Origin: Chloroflexota bacterium
GTDB taxonomy: Bacteria > Chloroflexota > Anaerolineae > Anaerolineales > Anaerolineaceae
Assembly: GCA_016887485.1 (NCBI GenBank)
Contig: CP069395.1
Span: 1 to 64,000 of the forward strand
Direction of reading: 5' to 3'
Length of the DNA: 64,000 nt
Each line of letters opens with the position of its first letter. The stretch's first letter is position 1. Shown here in pieces: positions 44,343 through 54,700 of this stretch. Under the pieces are notes generated by a model. The model was not told where the DNA came from, made no database searches, and saw only the letters and a program-made list of their open reading frames with translations. The position numbers and the translations under genes were made by a program.

Positions 44343-45140
44343 TTATTTTGAGTTTTTATAAACAAAACCCAGCAGCAGCGTATTTAACACCGCCGGCTTT
44401 TCCAGGCAGAGCGCATGGCCCGAACCAGGGACCATGACAAACTCACTGCCAGGGATCTGGGCAGCAATAATCTCGGCATATTCACGCCCCTTGATCAGAT
44501 CTTCCTCTCCTGCAATAACCAATGTGGGCGCAGTGATCGCACTCAACTGGTCTGTCAGGTCCAGGGCGTAGAATGATTTCATCAATCGAACAAGGGCATC
44601 CATATCTAATGCGGCATAGCGATCCACCGATGAATCGATGAACGCCTGATTAACTCTAATCCAATCCTGTGCAAAATTCATATGATAGGATGTTTTAAGC
44701 AGCCATTCAGCATCGTGCTGTTCAGCGGCCATCAGCCACGGCATGGTTTGGGCACGCAATAGGGGATGGATTTCGCTGACCCCATCGATCACAACCAAAG
44801 ACTGTGTCTTCTCAGGATATTGAAGCGCAAATGACATGCTGACTTCAGCTCCGTATGAAATACCGGCAATATGGGCTTTCTCAATCCCTAATGCATCAAG
44901 TAGACCCGCCAGGTCATCAGCGTGTTGGGACATTGAATATTCCTCTTCGGGATGGTCGGATTGCCACATACCGCGGCAATCATACAGCAGCACCCGCAGG
45001 TGCTGTTCAAGGGCAGCCTTTTGGAAAGCCCAACTGGCAGTACTCATCATCACACCATTGGAAAGCACCAACACCGGGGCATCTTCCGGCCCGGAAAGCT
45101 CATAATAGAGTTCAATCCCGCTCACACCAATCTTCGGCAT
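44343..45140 (-). CDS. Alpha/beta-hydrolase (enol-lactonase/esterase-like)
   Basis: A 265-residue alpha/beta-hydrolase. Nucleophile elbow AGISYGAEVS (Ser about 97), acid in AGEEDLIKG and His in GSGHALCLEKP: a complete triad. The layout resembles 3-oxoadipate enol-lactonases and C-C bond hydrolases (PcaD/MhpC). AAAGGGA precedes the ATG. The start follows the DUF35 stop by 15 bases. It probably opens an ester, lactone or thioester in the pathway of this operon. Confidence 0.85.
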   Translation of the reverse strand: MPKIGVSGIELYYELSGPEDAPVLVLSNGVMMSTASWAFQKAALEQHLRVLLYDCRGMWQSDHPEEEYSMSQHADDLAGLLDALGIEKAHIAGISYGAEVSMSFALQYPEKTQSLVVIDGVSEIHPLLRAQTMPWLMAAEQHDAEWLLKTSYHMNFAQDWIRVNQAFIDSSVDRYAALDMDALVRLMKSFYALDLTDQLSAITAPTLVIAGEEDLIKGREYAEIIAAQIPGSEFVMVPGSGHALCLEKPAVLNTLLLGFVYKNSK

Positions 45141-45155
45141 GTCAGTCCCTTTCTA

Positions 45156-45572
45156 TTAAGCAGGTTTGAAAGCCAAATAGGTTTTCTGAACGCCACCCTC
45201 TTCACGCTGAATGGTGGTCATCTGCAAATCCATCCCAATTTCAATTAATTCAGGATGGGTCAGGTCGACATCCAGGATCTGAGCTGAAATCCGGGGCCCT
45301 TCTGCCAATTCAACGATACCAACACAATAGGGGTTCTTACTGTCATAACCTGCTTCGGCCATCTTGACCGGCGGAACACTGATGACGGTATAGGCCACCA
45401 GTTTCCCTTTACCGGAGAAGGCCTCAACTTCAATCTTGTGGGAATAACAAACCGGACAAATCTCCCGTTGCGGAATGGAAACCTCACCACAATCCAGGCA
45501 TTTGGAACCGATCAGTTCGCCGGCTTCCAGGGCACGGAAGAATTCTTTGTTGAATAATGCAAATTCACTCAT
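45156..45572 (-). CDS. DUF35 OB-fold/zinc-ribbon acyl-CoA-associated protein
   Basis: A 138-residue protein. N-terminal rubredoxin-like zinc ribbon: CLDCGEVSIPQREICPVC (two CxxC pairs), then an OB fold (residues about 55-130) with AYTVISVPP and YCVGIVELAEGPRISAQI. DUF35 proteins form complexes with thiolases and HMG-CoA-synthase-like enzymes and pass acyl-CoA between their sites. It starts two bases from the thiolase stop, which fits such a complex. Confidence 0.9.
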   Translation of the reverse strand: MSEFALFNKEFFRALEAGELIGSKCLDCGEVSIPQREICPVCYSHKIEVEAFSGKGKLVAYTVISVPPVKMAEAGYDSKNPYCVGIVELAEGPRISAQILDVDLTHPELIEIGMDLQMTTIQREEGGVQKTYLAFKPA

Positions 45573-45573
45573 C

Positions 45574-46839
45574 TCAGTCTCTCCGCTCGTAGATATTGAC
45601 GACGCAGGTTTGCCCGGAGCCGCCGACGTTATGGGTCAGGCCAATGGTGGGGTTGTCAGGCAGTTGTCGCTCGCCCGCAATCCCGTGCAGCTGTTTCCAG
45701 ACCTCAACCACCTGAGCCACACCGGAAGCACCCACTGGGTGTCCCTTGGCTTTCAGGCCGCCGGAAGTATTGATCGGATGTTCGCCATCGCGGGCAGTCT
45801 TGCCGTCCATGGCGGCTTTCCAACCTTCACCACGGGGGAAGAAGCCCAAATCTTCACTGGCCATGATCTCAGCTATTGTAAAGCAGTCATGCACTTCAGC
45901 CAGGTCAATGTCATAAGAGGTTAGACCGGCCATCTCATAGGCCTGTTTGCCGGCTTTTTCGGCTGCCGGGATGCCGGAAAGCGTTTCCCGCTCCGGCAGT
46001 GCCCCATCGCTGGCCTGCCCGCTGCCGATCAGATAGATAGGTGAATCGCTGAACGCTTTGGCAATGTCTTCCGAGACCAGCAAGATCATTGCCGCCCCAT
46101 CGGACACCGGTGAACAATCAAAGAGGGTCATCGGCCAGGCGATATTAGGATTGCCTTTCGGGTCCTGAAGAAATTCGAGGTCGGTTTTCCAGGTAGGTTC
46201 CGGGCGGCCTTTCTTCACCGCACGGGCCTTCTTGGCTTCCATGATCTGTTCAATCGTTTGTTCGAATTGCGCCTTGTCATTTAGCGCGCCATTCTTGTGA
46301 TTCTTGATCGCGACATCGAAAAAGGCATTGCGATCTGCGCCATATTCATGCATATAAGCGGTTGCCATTGCGGCATAGAAACCGGGGAAAGTGAAACCGG
46401 CCGGGATTTCAAACTGGGTGTCTGCTGCGGTGCCCAGGGCCTCGGTGATCTCGGCGATCTGCAGGTCGGTCATCTTTTCCAGCCCGCCCACCAGCACGAC
46501 ATCATATTCACCGGAAGCAATAGCCAGAGCAGCCTGGCGAATCGCCACACCACCACTGGCACAGGCATCTTCCACCCGCACGGCGCTGATGGGAGAAAGC
46601 CCTAACCAGCTAGCCAGGATAGGTGCAAAGTGGGCCTGCTTTTCGAACTGGTCACTGCTGAAATTCCCAAGATAGAAGGCTTCAATTTTCTTCGGATCCA
46701 AAGGCTTATTCATGCTTTTCTTCAGATCTTTGAAAGCTTCCACCGCCAGATCGCGGGAGGTCTTATTGGGAAATGCACCGAACTTGCTCATGCCGACGCC
46801 AACAACTGCGACGCCTCTGGACCATTTTGATTTACTCAT
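45574..46839 (-). CDS. SCP2/acetyl-CoA acetyltransferase-type thiolase
   Basis: A 421-residue thiolase. Catalytic Cys in VEDACASGGVAI (about 90), His in EVHDCFTIAE and His in KGHPVGASG; the C-terminal segment has HNVGGSGQTCVVN instead of the CxGGGxG of degradative thiolases. This is the SCP2/archaeal-type subclass that works with DUF35 partners. It either cleaves a beta-ketoacyl-CoA or condenses acetyl-CoA. Confidence 0.9.
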   Translation of the reverse strand: MSKSKWSRGVAVVGVGMSKFGAFPNKTSRDLAVEAFKDLKKSMNKPLDPKKIEAFYLGNFSSDQFEKQAHFAPILASWLGLSPISAVRVEDACASGGVAIRQAALAIASGEYDVVLVGGLEKMTDLQIAEITEALGTAADTQFEIPAGFTFPGFYAAMATAYMHEYGADRNAFFDVAIKNHKNGALNDKAQFEQTIEQIMEAKKARAVKKGRPEPTWKTDLEFLQDPKGNPNIAWPMTLFDCSPVSDGAAMILLVSEDIAKAFSDSPIYLIGSGQASDGALPERETLSGIPAAEKAGKQAYEMAGLTSYDIDLAEVHDCFTIAEIMASEDLGFFPRGEGWKAAMDGKTARDGEHPINTSGGLKAKGHPVGASGVAQVVEVWKQLHGIAGERQLPDNPTIGLTHNVGGSGQTCVVNIYERRD

Positions 46840-46859
46840 TCAAATCCTCTTATCGCTAC

Positions 46860-47168
46860 TTATGCTTTGATGTAAACCCGAGCTTCTGAAAGGTCTGCCG
46901 GGCGGTCCTCACCTGGACCGGCGGCCAGCGCCATCTTCAACTCAGAGCCTTCAACCTGGAACAAGCCCTTGAACTCGCCAAGCATGCCGAGGGTATGTTC
47001 ATTTTGTTGCATTGTGATCTGGCCGCCATCGGTCTCATATGTTCCGCCGGAGCTAATCCCCATTGGTTCATATAGAGCCTCAAAAGTGCCATCCTCACGA
47101 AATTCAAACCAGAGCCCTGCGAAGGGCTGGCCTTCTTTTTGGGCCCACTTGCCAATCAGTTCACTCAT
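46860..47168 (-). CDS. Small beta-rich protein of the acyl-CoA operon
   Basis: A 102-residue protein, no signal peptide. Alternating strands (KWAQKEGQPFAGLWFEFREDG, shown up to 20: FREDGTFEALYEP; GGTYETDGGQITMQQ) suggest a small beta barrel with the W..F..DGTF..Y....GTY..DG pattern of lipocalin-like domains. Its ATG overlaps the stop of the CoA-transferase gene by eight bases, so it is translated together with it. I do not recognise a family. It may bind an acyl chain or stabilise a complex. Confidence 0.75.
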   Translation of the reverse strand: MSELIGKWAQKEGQPFAGLWFEFREDGTFEALYEPMGISSGGTYETDGGQITMQQNEHTLGMLGEFKGLFQVEGSELKMALAAGPGEDRPADLSEARVYIKA

Positions 47169-48498
47169 CTAAACCTCCCACAAAGAAATGGGCTTTAGGG
47201 ACAATACCCAAACGGTCAGCTTCATCACGGATCCAATCCCGGAAATTGGGATGGGCCACCCTGATCAACGCTTCCATCCGATCCTGAACTGACCGGCCGC
47301 GCAACTCTGCCACGCCAAACTCTGTGATGATCGTATCCACATCCTGGCTGGGCACAGTCACGCCGGCGCCGGGGGCCAGGGTGGGAACAATCGTGGAAAT
47401 GCTGCCGTTCTTCGCTGTCGAGCGCAGGGCAATGATGCCGCGCCCACCTTCGGACATCTGCGCGCCGCGGTGAGTATCCAGCTGGCCGCCGGTCCCACTG
47501 AACTGGCGGGTGCCGATGCTCTGGGAGCAGACCTGGCCGAGGATATCAACCTGCAGTGCCGTGTTGACGCTGATCATCTTGTTATTCTTGGCGATCACAT
47601 AGGGGTCATTGGTATAACGGCCCCGGTACATTTCGACATCCGGGTTGTGATCAAGAAAATCATAGAGTTTTTTACTGCCCAAGGCGAAAGCGCCGATCAT
47701 CTTGCCGGGGTGCAGTGTTTTCTTTGCGTTAGTGACCACACCGGCCTCTAAGAGGTCCACGAAACCATCCACGATCATCTCAGTATGCACACCGAGGTCT
47801 TTGCGTTCCATAATGAAAGCGGTGATCGCATTCGGAATGCCGCCGATCCCCAATTGGATCGTTGAGCCATCTTCGATCAGATCAGCAATAAAGCCGCCGA
47901 TCTGCTGTTCGGTTTCAGTTGGGGCAACAACGGGCAGTTCCACCAGGGGGACGTTGTTCTCTACCAGATAATCCACCTCGGAGACATGGACGAGTGTATC
48001 GCCATAGGTCCAGGGCAGGTTTTCATTCACTTCCAGGATTTTTAGGTCAGCCGCTTCAAGCAGGTCTTTTTGGACGATCAGGCCCAGCGAAAGGGACATA
48101 TACCCTTCCTCATTAGGCGGTGTGGCCGTCCCCATGAAGACATCCAGGTGACCACCGGTGGCATAGAGCTTATCGGTGGCTGCCCGGTGCAGGTTATTGG
48201 GAATATAGGAGACCCGCCCTTCCGGGTGCACCTGGCGGTCCGTAGCGCTATAGAACCAGTTCTCATTAAAGATATGGCCGCCCATTTCAGGCTTGGTGAA
48301 GATGTCATAAGGTCGCATGGGCAGGCAGGTCCAAAAATGGACGCCTTCCAGCTCCGTGGCATAATCCGCCATAGCGCGCATAAGGCCCACCGGTTCGGAA
48401 CCTGCAATGCCGACCCCAATTGTCTGGTGTGGCTTGACCAGCCGAACGGCTTCTTCAGCCGTCAGGTATTTATCGATAAATCGCTTGGTGGTTGGCAT
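47161..48498 (-). CDS. Acetyl-CoA hydrolase/transferase family CoA-transferase
   Basis: A 445-residue CoA-transferase (4-hydroxybutyrate CoA-transferase/AbfT-like). Two-domain layout; STIQLGIGGIPNAITAFI and ITEFGVAELRGRSVQDR are diagnostic of the family. It probably activates an imported carboxylate with CoA from acetyl-CoA. The start is ATG 48498, with GGAG ten bases upstream; a longer frame to 48708 is only an overlap with the next gene. It overlaps the small gene at its 3' end. Confidence 0.87.
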   Translation of the reverse strand: MPTTKRFIDKYLTAEEAVRLVKPHQTIGVGIAGSEPVGLMRAMADYATELEGVHFWTCLPMRPYDIFTKPEMGGHIFNENWFYSATDRQVHPEGRVSYIPNNLHRAATDKLYATGGHLDVFMGTATPPNEEGYMSLSLGLIVQKDLLEAADLKILEVNENLPWTYGDTLVHVSEVDYLVENNVPLVELPVVAPTETEQQIGGFIADLIEDGSTIQLGIGGIPNAITAFIMERKDLGVHTEMIVDGFVDLLEAGVVTNAKKTLHPGKMIGAFALGSKKLYDFLDHNPDVEMYRGRYTNDPYVIAKNNKMISVNTALQVDILGQVCSQSIGTRQFSGTGGQLDTHRGAQMSEGGRGIIALRSTAKNGSISTIVPTLAPGAGVTVPSQDVDTIITEFGVAELRGRSVQDRMEALIRVAHPNFRDWIRDEADRLGIVPKAHFFVGGLDE

Positions 48499-48517
48499 AC
48501 AATTATTTCTCCAATTC

Positions 48518-49525
48518 TTAGGGCATTCGAATGGCGACGCCAGCCTGGTTGTAGCCCACACCGGAACCGATGAAGACCACCAGATCACCGGATTTGATCT
48601 TGCCCAACTTGCGGGCGTCATCAAATGCCATCGGCAGACAAGCGGAACCGGTGTAGCCCCATTTATCCATGATCCAATGGGCTTTCTCAATCGGCAGACC
48701 GAGTTCATCCATCACCAGCTTGATGCTGGTAAGGCGAACCTGGGTGAAGATCACAAAATCAATATCGGAGATTTCAAAACCGCCGTTTTTCGCCACTTCA
48801 CGCACTCGCTGCGGCCAGCCTTCATTATTAACCTCTGGCGGGAAAGCCGTCACAAGGTGCACTTGGGACTTGCCGCTCTGCACGTTCTCAACCGTGGCAG
48901 GTTCTGCTGTGCCGCCGGCATAAATGCCCCAGTGCTTGTAATAGGCACCATCGGCAAAGAAGGTGGAGGAAATGAAGCCTGGTTTGTCACTGGGTGCCAG
49001 AACGGCCGCCCCAGCGCCATCACCATAGAAAAAGGCCATCACATCGTGCTTGTAATCGGCCAGTTTGTGCATCATATAGGCGCCGATCACCAGAACGTAT
49101 TTCAGGTTCGCGTTGGCAGCGATCAGACCGGAGGCCAGGGACAGCCCTGTCGGGAAGCTGGCGCAGGCGCAGCCCACATCAAATGTGCCGGCATTCTTTG
49201 CGCCCAGTTTTTCCTGCACCACCACAGAGGTGGCAGGTGTGATGTAATCCGGTGAGTCAGTGCCCAGGATGATCAGATCCAGATCTTCGGGTTTGATCCC
49301 GGCATCTTCAAGAGCAGCCTTGGCCGCTTCAACGGCCAGGTCAGAAGTGGCCATGCCCTCATCGGCATAGAAGCGAGTCTTGATATTCGAGCTTTCTTCA
49401 AACTTACCGACCACATCCGCCAGCTTGGGGCTGACCTCGCCCATCCATTCGGCAAAGGTTGCATTCGTGATTTCGTTCTTCGGGACGTAACGACCGGTAC
49501 CGATAATATTGGCATATCGTTCCAT
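48518..49525 (-). CDS. Ketosynthase III/HMG-CoA-synthase-like enzyme with non-canonical triad
   Basis: A 335-residue thiolase-fold enzyme that aligns end to end with FabH. The nucleophilic Cys 121 is present (FDVGCACASF). The FabH catalytic His, in the PHQANLR motif, is replaced by Thr 261 (IFTQVRLTS), and the catalytic Asn, in GNTSAAS, by Tyr 291 (GYTGSACLP). So malonyl-decarboxylating condensation of the FabH kind is unlikely; an acyl-transferring, hydrolytic or HMG-synthase-like role is possible. It is in one operon with a DUF35 protein and a thiolase, the partners of archaeal HMG-CoA synthases. Length normal. Confidence 0.85.
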   Translation of the reverse strand: MERYANIIGTGRYVPKNEITNATFAEWMGEVSPKLADVVGKFEESSNIKTRFYADEGMATSDLAVEAAKAALEDAGIKPEDLDLIILGTDSPDYITPATSVVVQEKLGAKNAGTFDVGCACASFPTGLSLASGLIAANANLKYVLVIGAYMMHKLADYKHDVMAFFYGDGAGAAVLAPSDKPGFISSTFFADGAYYKHWGIYAGGTAEPATVENVQSGKSQVHLVTAFPPEVNNEGWPQRVREVAKNGGFEISDIDFVIFTQVRLTSIKLVMDELGLPIEKAHWIMDKWGYTGSACLPMAFDDARKLGKIKSGDLVVFIGSGVGYNQAGVAIRMP

Positions 49526-49576
49526 CTAATACCTCGTTTCTAATAAATGAATGATGATGTTCGCTGCAGTGTTGGA

Positions 49577-50341
49577 TTAGGTACCCAGTACCATGCCGCC
49601 GTCAATGCTGATGGCTGTACCGCTGATATAGGAAGCCTCGTCGCTGGCCAGCCAGCTGTAGAGGTTGGCGATTTCTTCCGGTTTGCCCATCCGGCCCAGA
49701 GGTGTCTTGGCAGCCAAACCTTCGAGGATCTTCTCGGGCATCTTCTGAACCATTTCGGTCAGGATGAAACCGGGGCAAACTGCGTTCACCCGGATATTAT
49801 AGCGTCCCAACTCACGGGACCAGGTCTTGGTCATGCCGATCACACCGAACTTGGTGGCGGCATAGTTGGTCTGGCCGAAGTTGCCATAGAGGCCCACGAT
49901 GGAGGAAGCGTTGAGGATCACACCGCCGCCCTGTTTGATCATCTGGGGTGTCACGGCCTGAGCGCAGTTGAAAACGCCTTTGAGGTTCACTTTGATCACC
50001 AGATCGAAAGCATCTTCCGACATCTGGCTGACCACTTCGCCGTTCTTATACTTAACAAAAAGACCGTCCCGAGTGATCCCGGCGTTATTGACCAGCACAT
50101 CGACCCGGCCGAAATTGTCAATAACATCGTCAACCCACTCCTGGACGGCATCCCGATCGGTCACATCGACCTTATAGAAAACCGCACCGTTACCAAGTTC
50201 CTTGGCAAGGGCTTCGCCGGCTTCGGGGTCCACATCGCAAAGCACAACCTTCGCGCCTTCATTAGCGAATTTAATTGCGGTGGCCTTACCAATCCCCGCG
50301 GCACCACCCGTGATCAGACACACTTTGTCCTTTAAACGCAT
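49577..50341 (-). CDS. Short-chain dehydrogenase/reductase (FabG-like)
   Basis: A 254-residue NAD(P)-dependent oxidoreductase. Nucleotide loop [16 protein letters not shown] motif [12 protein letters not shown], catalytic Ser in LNASSIVG and Tyr-x-x-x-Lys in TNYAATKFG. Asp in VLCDVDPE after beta-2 suggests NAD(H). Probably interconverts 3-hydroxyacyl-CoA and 3-oxoacyl-CoA. The start is ATG 50341 with AGGAG seven bases upstream; a longer frame to 50428 is unlikely. First gene of the twelve-gene operon. Confidence 0.92.
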   Translation of the reverse strand: MRLKDKVCLITGGAAGIGKATAIKFANEGAKVVLCDVDPEAGEALAKELGNGAVFYKVDVTDRDAVQEWVDDVIDNFGRVDVLVNNAGITRDGLFVKYKNGEVVSQMSEDAFDLVIKVNLKGVFNCAQAVTPQMIKQGGGVILNASSIVGLYGNFGQTNYAATKFGVIGMTKTWSRELGRYNIRVNAVCPGFILTEMVQKMPEKILEGLAAKTPLGRMGKPEEIANLYSWLASDEASYISGTAISIDGGMVLGT

Positions 50342-50530
50342 TGAGAATCTCCTGTTTGGTATAAAATTGTTATCCATTGCGCGGAAAAAATTAACGCAAG
50401 GGGCTCTTTTCCAACTGAAGTATAGCAAGATGAGATTACAAAACGGTTACGGGGCGGTAACAAAAGTGAGGGAATTTAGGGAATTTACGAATTTCATGAA
50501 TGGTGTACAATTGTGTGAATGGAGGGATTG

Positions 50531-51760
50531 ATGAACAAACAGACCACAAAGTTCTTCGCTACAGTCCTATTTTCTCTGGTTTTTCTCTCAGGTTGTACTG
50601 AGGTTATACAAACTCAGATTGCGACTGAAAGAGAAGCTCAACCAACGGCCACGGTTGAAATCAACACGGCAACCCCGGAACCCACTCACACCCCAACCCT
50701 GGCCCCAACCCCCACCCCGACCGCGACGGATGAACCCGCTGACGGGACACCGGAAAAATACCTGCAAATTCTCAACGAAATTTATGAGTATTATGACAAT
50801 ACCATGCCATCAGCAGCGACACGTCCATATTATGCTGATGACTTTCTCTCGCCGGATGGCAGATACCTTGCCCTTCAATTTATTTTATCTGATGGGGAAT
50901 TCTCCACCTATTCTATCTATGATTTTTTGGATAATCAGCAAGTGGATATCCCACTTAACCTCCAGGAAAAGGCTGAGATATATGATATTAGTATGGATAG
51001 CTGGTCGTCGGATGGATCAACATTATTTATGAGAATTTCTCCCACAAGGGGCCTTCGTCTAGACACGTCCCTACTTATCGTAAAATCCATTGATGAATCA
51101 AATTACGTTAACTATGTAGTCCCCTATCCAGAGGATACTTATGGAAATTCATTCATTTTAAGCCAGGATAACAACCATATAATTCTTAGGGGGTCCACCG
51201 ATTTCTTTGTTATTACTTTTCAAACAAATCAAACATTAAAATACATCTTCCCTGAAGGATTCTTTATACAAAGGATTCTTCCTTATGAAGGAACCAACTA
51301 CTTAATAATGGGTTATTATCCAACTCTATTGCAGGGAACTTCTTATTCCGAAATGCGAATTGTCTATGGAAGTTCAGGGGAATCGGTAGTAGTTTATAGT
51401 GCGATTGGATATGATGATATTGTTGATTATGATCCTGAGAGAAAATTAGTCTTGATCAAAACTGACTATGGTAAGTTTATCTTTCTTGACACAGAAACCT
51501 GGACAGAAACGACTTTTCTGGAGGAAGATGCACTTTTTGGGCAAAAGACAAAGTTAATTGGGCATTGCATACCCTACAATTTTCAAGGTGAAGATGGGAG
51601 GAGACAATCCGGTCTGTATAATTTAATAACCGGCGAAACACAAAGAATTGGTGATCCCTTTTATTTGGGATGGTATCCGTTTTTTAAAAACCATCTCATC
51701 GCAGTCCACGATGAAGAATATACAAGGTGGATTGAATTTCTTGATGTGGTTTGCGAGTAG
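50531..51760 (+). CDS. Lipoprotein with Thr/Pro linker, beta-propeller-like
   Basis: A 409-residue lipoprotein. Lipobox LSGC near residue 22, a Thr/Pro-rich linker (about 42-75), then a mainly beta domain with propeller-like signatures (FLSPDGRYLALQF, SWSSDGSTLFMRI, LSQDNNHIIL). I recognise no enzymatic motif. GGAGGG lies before ATG 50531; an ATG at 50519 is less likely. Similar in style to the lipoprotein at 56161-57492. Likely a surface protein of unknown role. Confidence 0.75.
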   Translation: MNKQTTKFFATVLFSLVFLSGCTEVIQTQIATEREAQPTATVEINTATPEPTHTPTLAPTPTPTATDEPADGTPEKYLQILNEIYEYYDNTMPSAATRPYYADDFLSPDGRYLALQFILSDGEFSTYSIYDFLDNQQVDIPLNLQEKAEIYDISMDSWSSDGSTLFMRISPTRGLRLDTSLLIVKSIDESNYVNYVVPYPEDTYGNSFILSQDNNHIILRGSTDFFVITFQTNQTLKYIFPEGFFIQRILPYEGTNYLIMGYYPTLLQGTSYSEMRIVYGSSGESVVVYSAIGYDDIVDYDPERKLVLIKTDYGKFIFLDTETWTETTFLEEDALFGQKTKLIGHCIPYNFQGEDGRRQSGLYNLITGETQRIGDPFYLGWYPFFKNHLIAVHDEEYTRWIEFLDVVCE

Positions 51761-51781
51761 TGAGTGAACCCCCTAAACCTC

Positions 51782-54700
51782 TTACCCCTCGCCGATCAGC
51801 CCCTCATACAGCTCCACCGTCGCGGGTGAGACGTCACTGTCCATCTGCTGGCGGAAGACGTCCTGACACTGCTTATACACTTCCCGGACCATCGAACTCC
51901 GTCCCATCTTGTGGAAGATGGTCATCTGGGCGCGGTAAGCCGATTCCCAAAGTGGGTCCTCCCCCAGGGTCTTATAGGTCACTTCCAGCGCTCGTTCATA
52001 ATCCCCCTCATCCAGCAATTGAGCGGTCAGCCGCTCCGCAGCCAGCAGAAACTGCTGGTGGAAGTACTGCACATCGATCATCAGCCATTCCTGGGCGTAA
52101 CACCCATCAAAGTACCGTCCCCGATAGAGGTTGACGGCACTCTCCAAAGCCGGCAGCGAGCCATCCCCGATCTGCTGAGTGAATAGTTCCGCATCCACCA
52201 TGACCCGCGCCCGGGGGTTCAGCCGGTAGAGCTCCTGGCGGCGCTCGACAAAGAAAGCCGTCTCACCCCGCGGCCGGTCAGGTTCCAGCACCTGGTTGAG
52301 GGTATTGAGGATCACTTTCAGGTAGTTATTGGCGTTTTCCAGCGGCGTATCGGGCCAGAGCATCGAGATGATCTGATCTCGGTGCAGCCATTTATCACGG
52401 TGACCCACCAAAAGCTGGAACAATAACCGGGCTTTCTCCCGCTTCCACTCCTCCGGGTCGACAGGCTGGTCACCCCGCCAGACCTTGAAACCGCCGAAGG
52501 TCTGCACCCAAAGCGAATATCCCGGATGGTAGGTTTCGGGTTCCAGCCCGCGTGCTTTGAGCAATTTGGCAATGAAAGGCTGTTCAATGTTGTTCTCCGC
52601 CGCTGCCAGCAGCAAGGGGTAGATCATTTCGCGATCCTTGAGGCCCATAAGGCTCTCCCGGGTCAGCAGGAATTCATAACCATGTTCCTGCACAATCGGC
52701 AGCATCTTCTCCAGATAGCCAAAAGCCGTGTTCTGATAACCCTGCTGCCAGGCCCGCAACGCCAGCCACATCCGTGCCGCACTGAGGGCGAAGGGGTCGC
52801 CGACCTTGATCGACAAGGTTTCCGCTGTGGTCAGATATTGTTGAGCAGCTTCGTAGTTACCGGTCAACACCTCGCCGGCGCCCAGTGAGAGCTGGATCAG
52901 AATGCTGATCCACTCGTCACCGGCTTTCTTGGCGATCTCCAACGATTCAAGCGCCATTTGTTCGGCCTGCTGGATGTGATGCGAGTAACCCAGCGCACGG
53001 CACATGCCCCATAAAGGCTCGACATGGATCCGGGTCACATCCACCCTGTCGATCGCCTCCTGATACAACTTCATCGCCTGTTCCAGCCCGTCCTCGTTGA
53101 AGGGATGCTGGGCATAAAGCAAGACGGCATGTCCCAGGCGCATATAGCCCACGGATTGCACAAAAGTGGATTGCAGCAGCTTGCCCAGTTCAATGCCCAA
53201 ACGGGCATAGCGGTCAGCTTTTTCAATTTCGCCGGTGATGGCATAGAAGAGCGACAGCAGCAAGGTGCTCTCACGGTGAAAGCGCTGCGGTCGGGATGGC
53301 GGGACCACGCCGGGGTTATTCGCTTCACGATCTTGCAGCAAGTCGATCCCATCCTGCAGGCGTCCAGTCCGCAGCAAGATGCGAGCCTGGATCAGGTCAG
53401 TTTCTTTATCAAGGACCGGCCGGAGCTGGCTGGCTTGCTTCAACAGAGATTCAGCACTATCCGGCAGCCCGAGGTTTAGCTGATTTTCCGCAGTCAGCAC
53501 CAACAGATCCGCCACTTCCTCCTTCATCTCCACCGGGTCCAGCAGCTTGAGGGCATCCTGCAGCAGTTGGTTGGCATTATTAGGCCGGATCGTATCCAAG
53601 AAGACCCGGGCCTGTCCCGTCAGTGCCTGCGAAACGCCCAGGTGGTTGTCCCGTTTGCGATAGATGCGCTCAGCCGCATGATAGTATTCCAGTGCTTCCT
53701 CAAAATGCCCGAGATAGCGGTTGACCTCAGCCAACAGAAAGACCATATAAGGGTAGTTCCTGCGGATGCTGGCCGGGACCTGCGTGATCCAGTAATTGAT
53801 CGATTCATGCCGGCCATCCCGAACCATCTTCTTGCCAATGCTTTCCAGAATCTGATTGATCTGGTGATAGTCACTGGCCAGCAGGAGGTGGTTCATCGCC
53901 TCTTCCCAATACTCATGAGCATAGAAATAGCTGGCGATCTTGCGGTGCAGGTCCACCACCCGCCGGGTGTCCTGTTGAAGCCGGTTGAGCAGGAATTCGC
54001 GGAATATTTGATGATAGCGATAAACACCAGGGCGCAGTTCCTCGATGAACAGGCCGCTGCTGTGCAGGTCCATCAGGATCTTATCGCTGGTATCGATCAT
54101 CAGCAGGAAGTCACAGGTGCTGCTATCCAGTTTGGAGAGGATTGAAGTCGCCAGGAGGAAGTCCTGCCGTTCGGGGGTCTGCCCTGCCAGCACTTCCTCA
54201 GCCAGGTAATCAAATAAGGCCGTGCGGGATTGCCGGTCATCTTCCAGCACCTGTTGGATGGTCATCCCGGGGTTATTCTGGAGCGTCTGCCAAACCATCT
54301 GCAGCCCAATCGCCCAACCCTCCGTTTTCTGGAGCAGTTGAGTGATCGTCTCCTCATCAAGTTGGATATCGTATTGACTGGCAAAAAGTTGGCCGATCTC
54401 CTCCCCGGTGAAGGTCAACTCATCCTTGCTGATCTCCAACAGCTCGCCCTTGACCCGCCATTTGTTCATCGAGGGGAATTCGAGCGTGTGACGCGTGGCG
54501 ATGACCACATGCAGCTTTGGCGGCAGGTTCTCGACCATCCAGTCAATGAAGCCCATCACCTCGGGTACATTCACCATCCGGTGGAAATCATCCAGAATGA
54601 ACAGGGCATCCTCGGTCAGGTGAACAGCCAGCGCGTTCAGGAAGGCGATCATTGCTTCCTGCTGGGTGGAATCCGGCATATCGAGGATCCGCAGCGCTTC

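Noticed and set aside
47161-48708. Longer CoA-transferase with 70 extra N-terminal residues
   Set aside because: The extension is the ketosynthase gene read in another frame; ATG 48498 has its own ribosome site.
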